A DNA stretch of 24,138 nt, from contig DJPH01000026.1 of assembly GCA_002439755.1 (NCBI GenBank), positions 957 through 25,094 on the forward strand, read 5' to 3'. This DNA is from Prevotellaceae bacterium UBA6417. GTDB lineage: Bacteria > Bacteroidota > Bacteroidia > Bacteroidales > Bacteroidaceae. Shown here piece by piece: positions 22,964 through 24,138 of this stretch. How positions within the stretch are numbered: the stretch's first letter is position 1; every line of letters starts with the position of its first letter. A model generated the notes under the pieces. The model made no database searches and was not told the DNA's origin. It saw only the letters and a program-made list of their open reading frames with translations. The translations under genes and the position numbers were made by a program.

Positions 22964-24138
22964 ATGAGCATCAGATTAAACAAAGCATTACGTGAATTAA
23001 ACATAGGACTTCAGACGGCAGTTGAATTCCTGGAAAAAAGAAAAGAATTGGGGGAGGTGAAAGCCGAACTGAACTTTAAGTTGAGCGATGAACAATATAA
23101 AGCACTCAATGATGCCTTTAGTCAGGACAAGGAAGTTCGTAACCAGGCTGAAAAGCTCTTCACGAAGAAGACAAAAGAGAAGAAACGTGCACCAGAACCT
23201 AAGAACAACCGTGCTGAGAGTATCCTCGAGTCAAGTCACCAGCAGCAATATAAGCCGTTGGGTAAGATAGACTTGGGACAGGTAGGCAAGGCTGCTGTTG
23301 CTCAGTCTGCTGCTCCTAAAAAGACAGAGGTAAAGAAAACAGAGACTGCTGCCGTCAGTCCTGCGCCAGTAAACAAAACTCCTAAGACGGAGGAACAACC
23401 TCGTCAGGTTTCTCCTGTAGTAGAAAAAATCAAGAAAGGTGCTGTAGAAGCTGTAGCAAAGCAGTCGGAAGTAAAGGCTGAAAGAGCAGAAGACAAGCCC
23501 GGAAAAGTGGCGGCTAAGCCTGAAAGCAAGTCTGAGGTTGAGGAAGGCAAGATGGGAAAGCAGCCTGTTGCCGGTAAGCAGTCTGCCTCGACAAACACAG
23601 TCTTCACGCTGAAGAGTGAGCAGAAGTTTGCAGCCAATGAGCCTAAGGTCCTTGGAAAAATAGACCTTTCTACTATTAATCAGAGCACTCGTCCTAAGAA
23701 AAAGACCAAGGAAGAGCGCCGTAAGGAACGTGAGGACAAGTTAGCTCAACAGCATAGCGAACGCAAGAAGCGTGTACGCATCAATAAGGAACGTGTAGAC
23801 ATCAATGCCGAGTCGGCACGGGGCAATAATGGCAAGAACAACAATAATGGCGGCAACCAGAACAACAATGGTGGCGGTAAGAAGAAAAACAAGAACAAAA
23901 ACAAGAATAATAATAAGGGAAACAACCAACGCCAGATTGAGGTTGATGATGAGGCTGTAGCACGTCAAGTAAAAGAGACTCTTGCTCGTTTGACTAATAA
24001 AAGTCAGAACAAAAAAGGTGCTAAGTACCGTAAAGAGAAGCGAGAGGCTGTGCAGGAAAAACTGCAGAAGGAGGCCAAGGAGGAGCAGAAGGAAAGCAAG
24101 GTGCTGAAACTCACGGAGTTCGTTACCGTAAGCGAGTT
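22964..24138 (+). CDS. infB: Translation initiation factor IF-2, N-terminal part (cut by the window edge)
   Basis: The frame is open from ATG 22964 to the right edge (391 codons), with no stop. The start SIRLNKALRELNIGLQTAVE matches the N-terminal domain of Bacteroidetes IF-2, the GTPase that places initiator tRNA on the ribosome. What follows is a long disordered region rich in Lys, Glu, Ala and Pro. It carries the motif LGKIDL twice (residues 99-104 and 230-235) and an Asn/Gly/Lys-rich segment (about residues 286-323). The last residues, LKLTEFVTVSEL, are the usual entry to the conserved IF-2 core, so the GTPase domain lies beyond the window. An AAGGAG sits 15 bases before the ATG, too far for an ideal Shine-Dalgarno sequence. 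Confidence 0.95.
   Translation, partial: MSIRLNKALRELNIGLQTAVEFLEKRKELGEVKAELNFKLSDEQYKALNDAFSQDKEVRNQAEKLFTKKTKEKKRAPEPKNNRAESILESSHQQQYKPLGKIDLGQVGKAAVAQSAAPKKTEVKKTETAAVSPAPVNKTPKTEEQPRQVSPVVEKIKKGAVEAVAKQSEVKAERAEDKPGKVAAKPESKSEVEEGKMGKQPVAGKQSASTNTVFTLKSEQKFAANEPKVLGKIDLSTINQSTRPKKKTKEERRKEREDKLAQQHSERKKRVRINKERVDINAESARGNNGKNNNNGGNQNNNGGGKKKNKNKNKNNNKGNNQRQIEVDDEAVARQVKETLARLTNKSQNKKGAKYRKEKREAVQEKLQKEAKEEQKESKVLKLTEFVTVSE

Overview
The window looks like chromosomal DNA of a member of the Bacteroidales, most probably Prevotellaceae. The clues are promoters of the Bacteroidetes type (TTTG about 20 bases before TAnnTTTG) in front of most transcription units, start codons that mostly lack a Shine-Dalgarno sequence, a GlsA/GlsB glycine-lipid synthase pair, an IF-2 with a Bacteroidetes-style N-terminus, and a secreted protein with a type IX secretion-like C-terminal tail. 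The genus call is inference. No insertion sequence, CRISPR array, rRNA or prophage was seen.

Left part (1-6.3 kb). A TolC-type outer-membrane efflux protein is transcribed leftward. Diverging from it is a three-gene secreted carbohydrate operon: a ricin-type beta-trefoil protein, a GH43 glycosidase and an SGNH esterase. It ends at a very strong GC-rich hairpin that also separates it from the convergent glsA-glsB pair for glycine-lipid synthesis.

Centre (6.3-15.8 kb). A POT-family peptide transporter with its own promoter and terminator is followed by the distal half of a division and cell wall cluster: murG, murC, ftsQ, ftsA, a GatB/YqeY-domain gene, then ftsZ. The proximal half of the cluster (mraY to ftsW) is not upstream of murG. 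ftsZ ends in a terminator abutting a convergent AI-2E/PerM-type membrane protein.

Right-centre (15.8-19.2 kb). rsmI (with an almost leaderless promoter), a coiled-coil lipoprotein and an MFS transporter form an operon. Next comes a 516-base stretch without a recognised protein gene. It holds a long inverted repeat, a possible gene remnant, and a tRNA-Asn on the minus strand with its own promoter and terminator.

Right end (19.2-24.1 kb). An S41 C-terminal processing peptidase has its own promoter. It is followed by the rimP-nusA-infB operon, which runs off the right edge inside infB. This operon has a near-consensus promoter and a terminator-like hairpin in its leader.

Most genes are ordinary housekeeping genes. 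The signals most worth a second look are the rimP-nusA-infB leader hairpin (possible attenuation), the change in strand composition and codon style across the tRNA-Asn region, and the small secreted ricin/GH43/SGNH operon without SusC/SusD. I did not find convincing evidence of a wholly new defence or mobile system.
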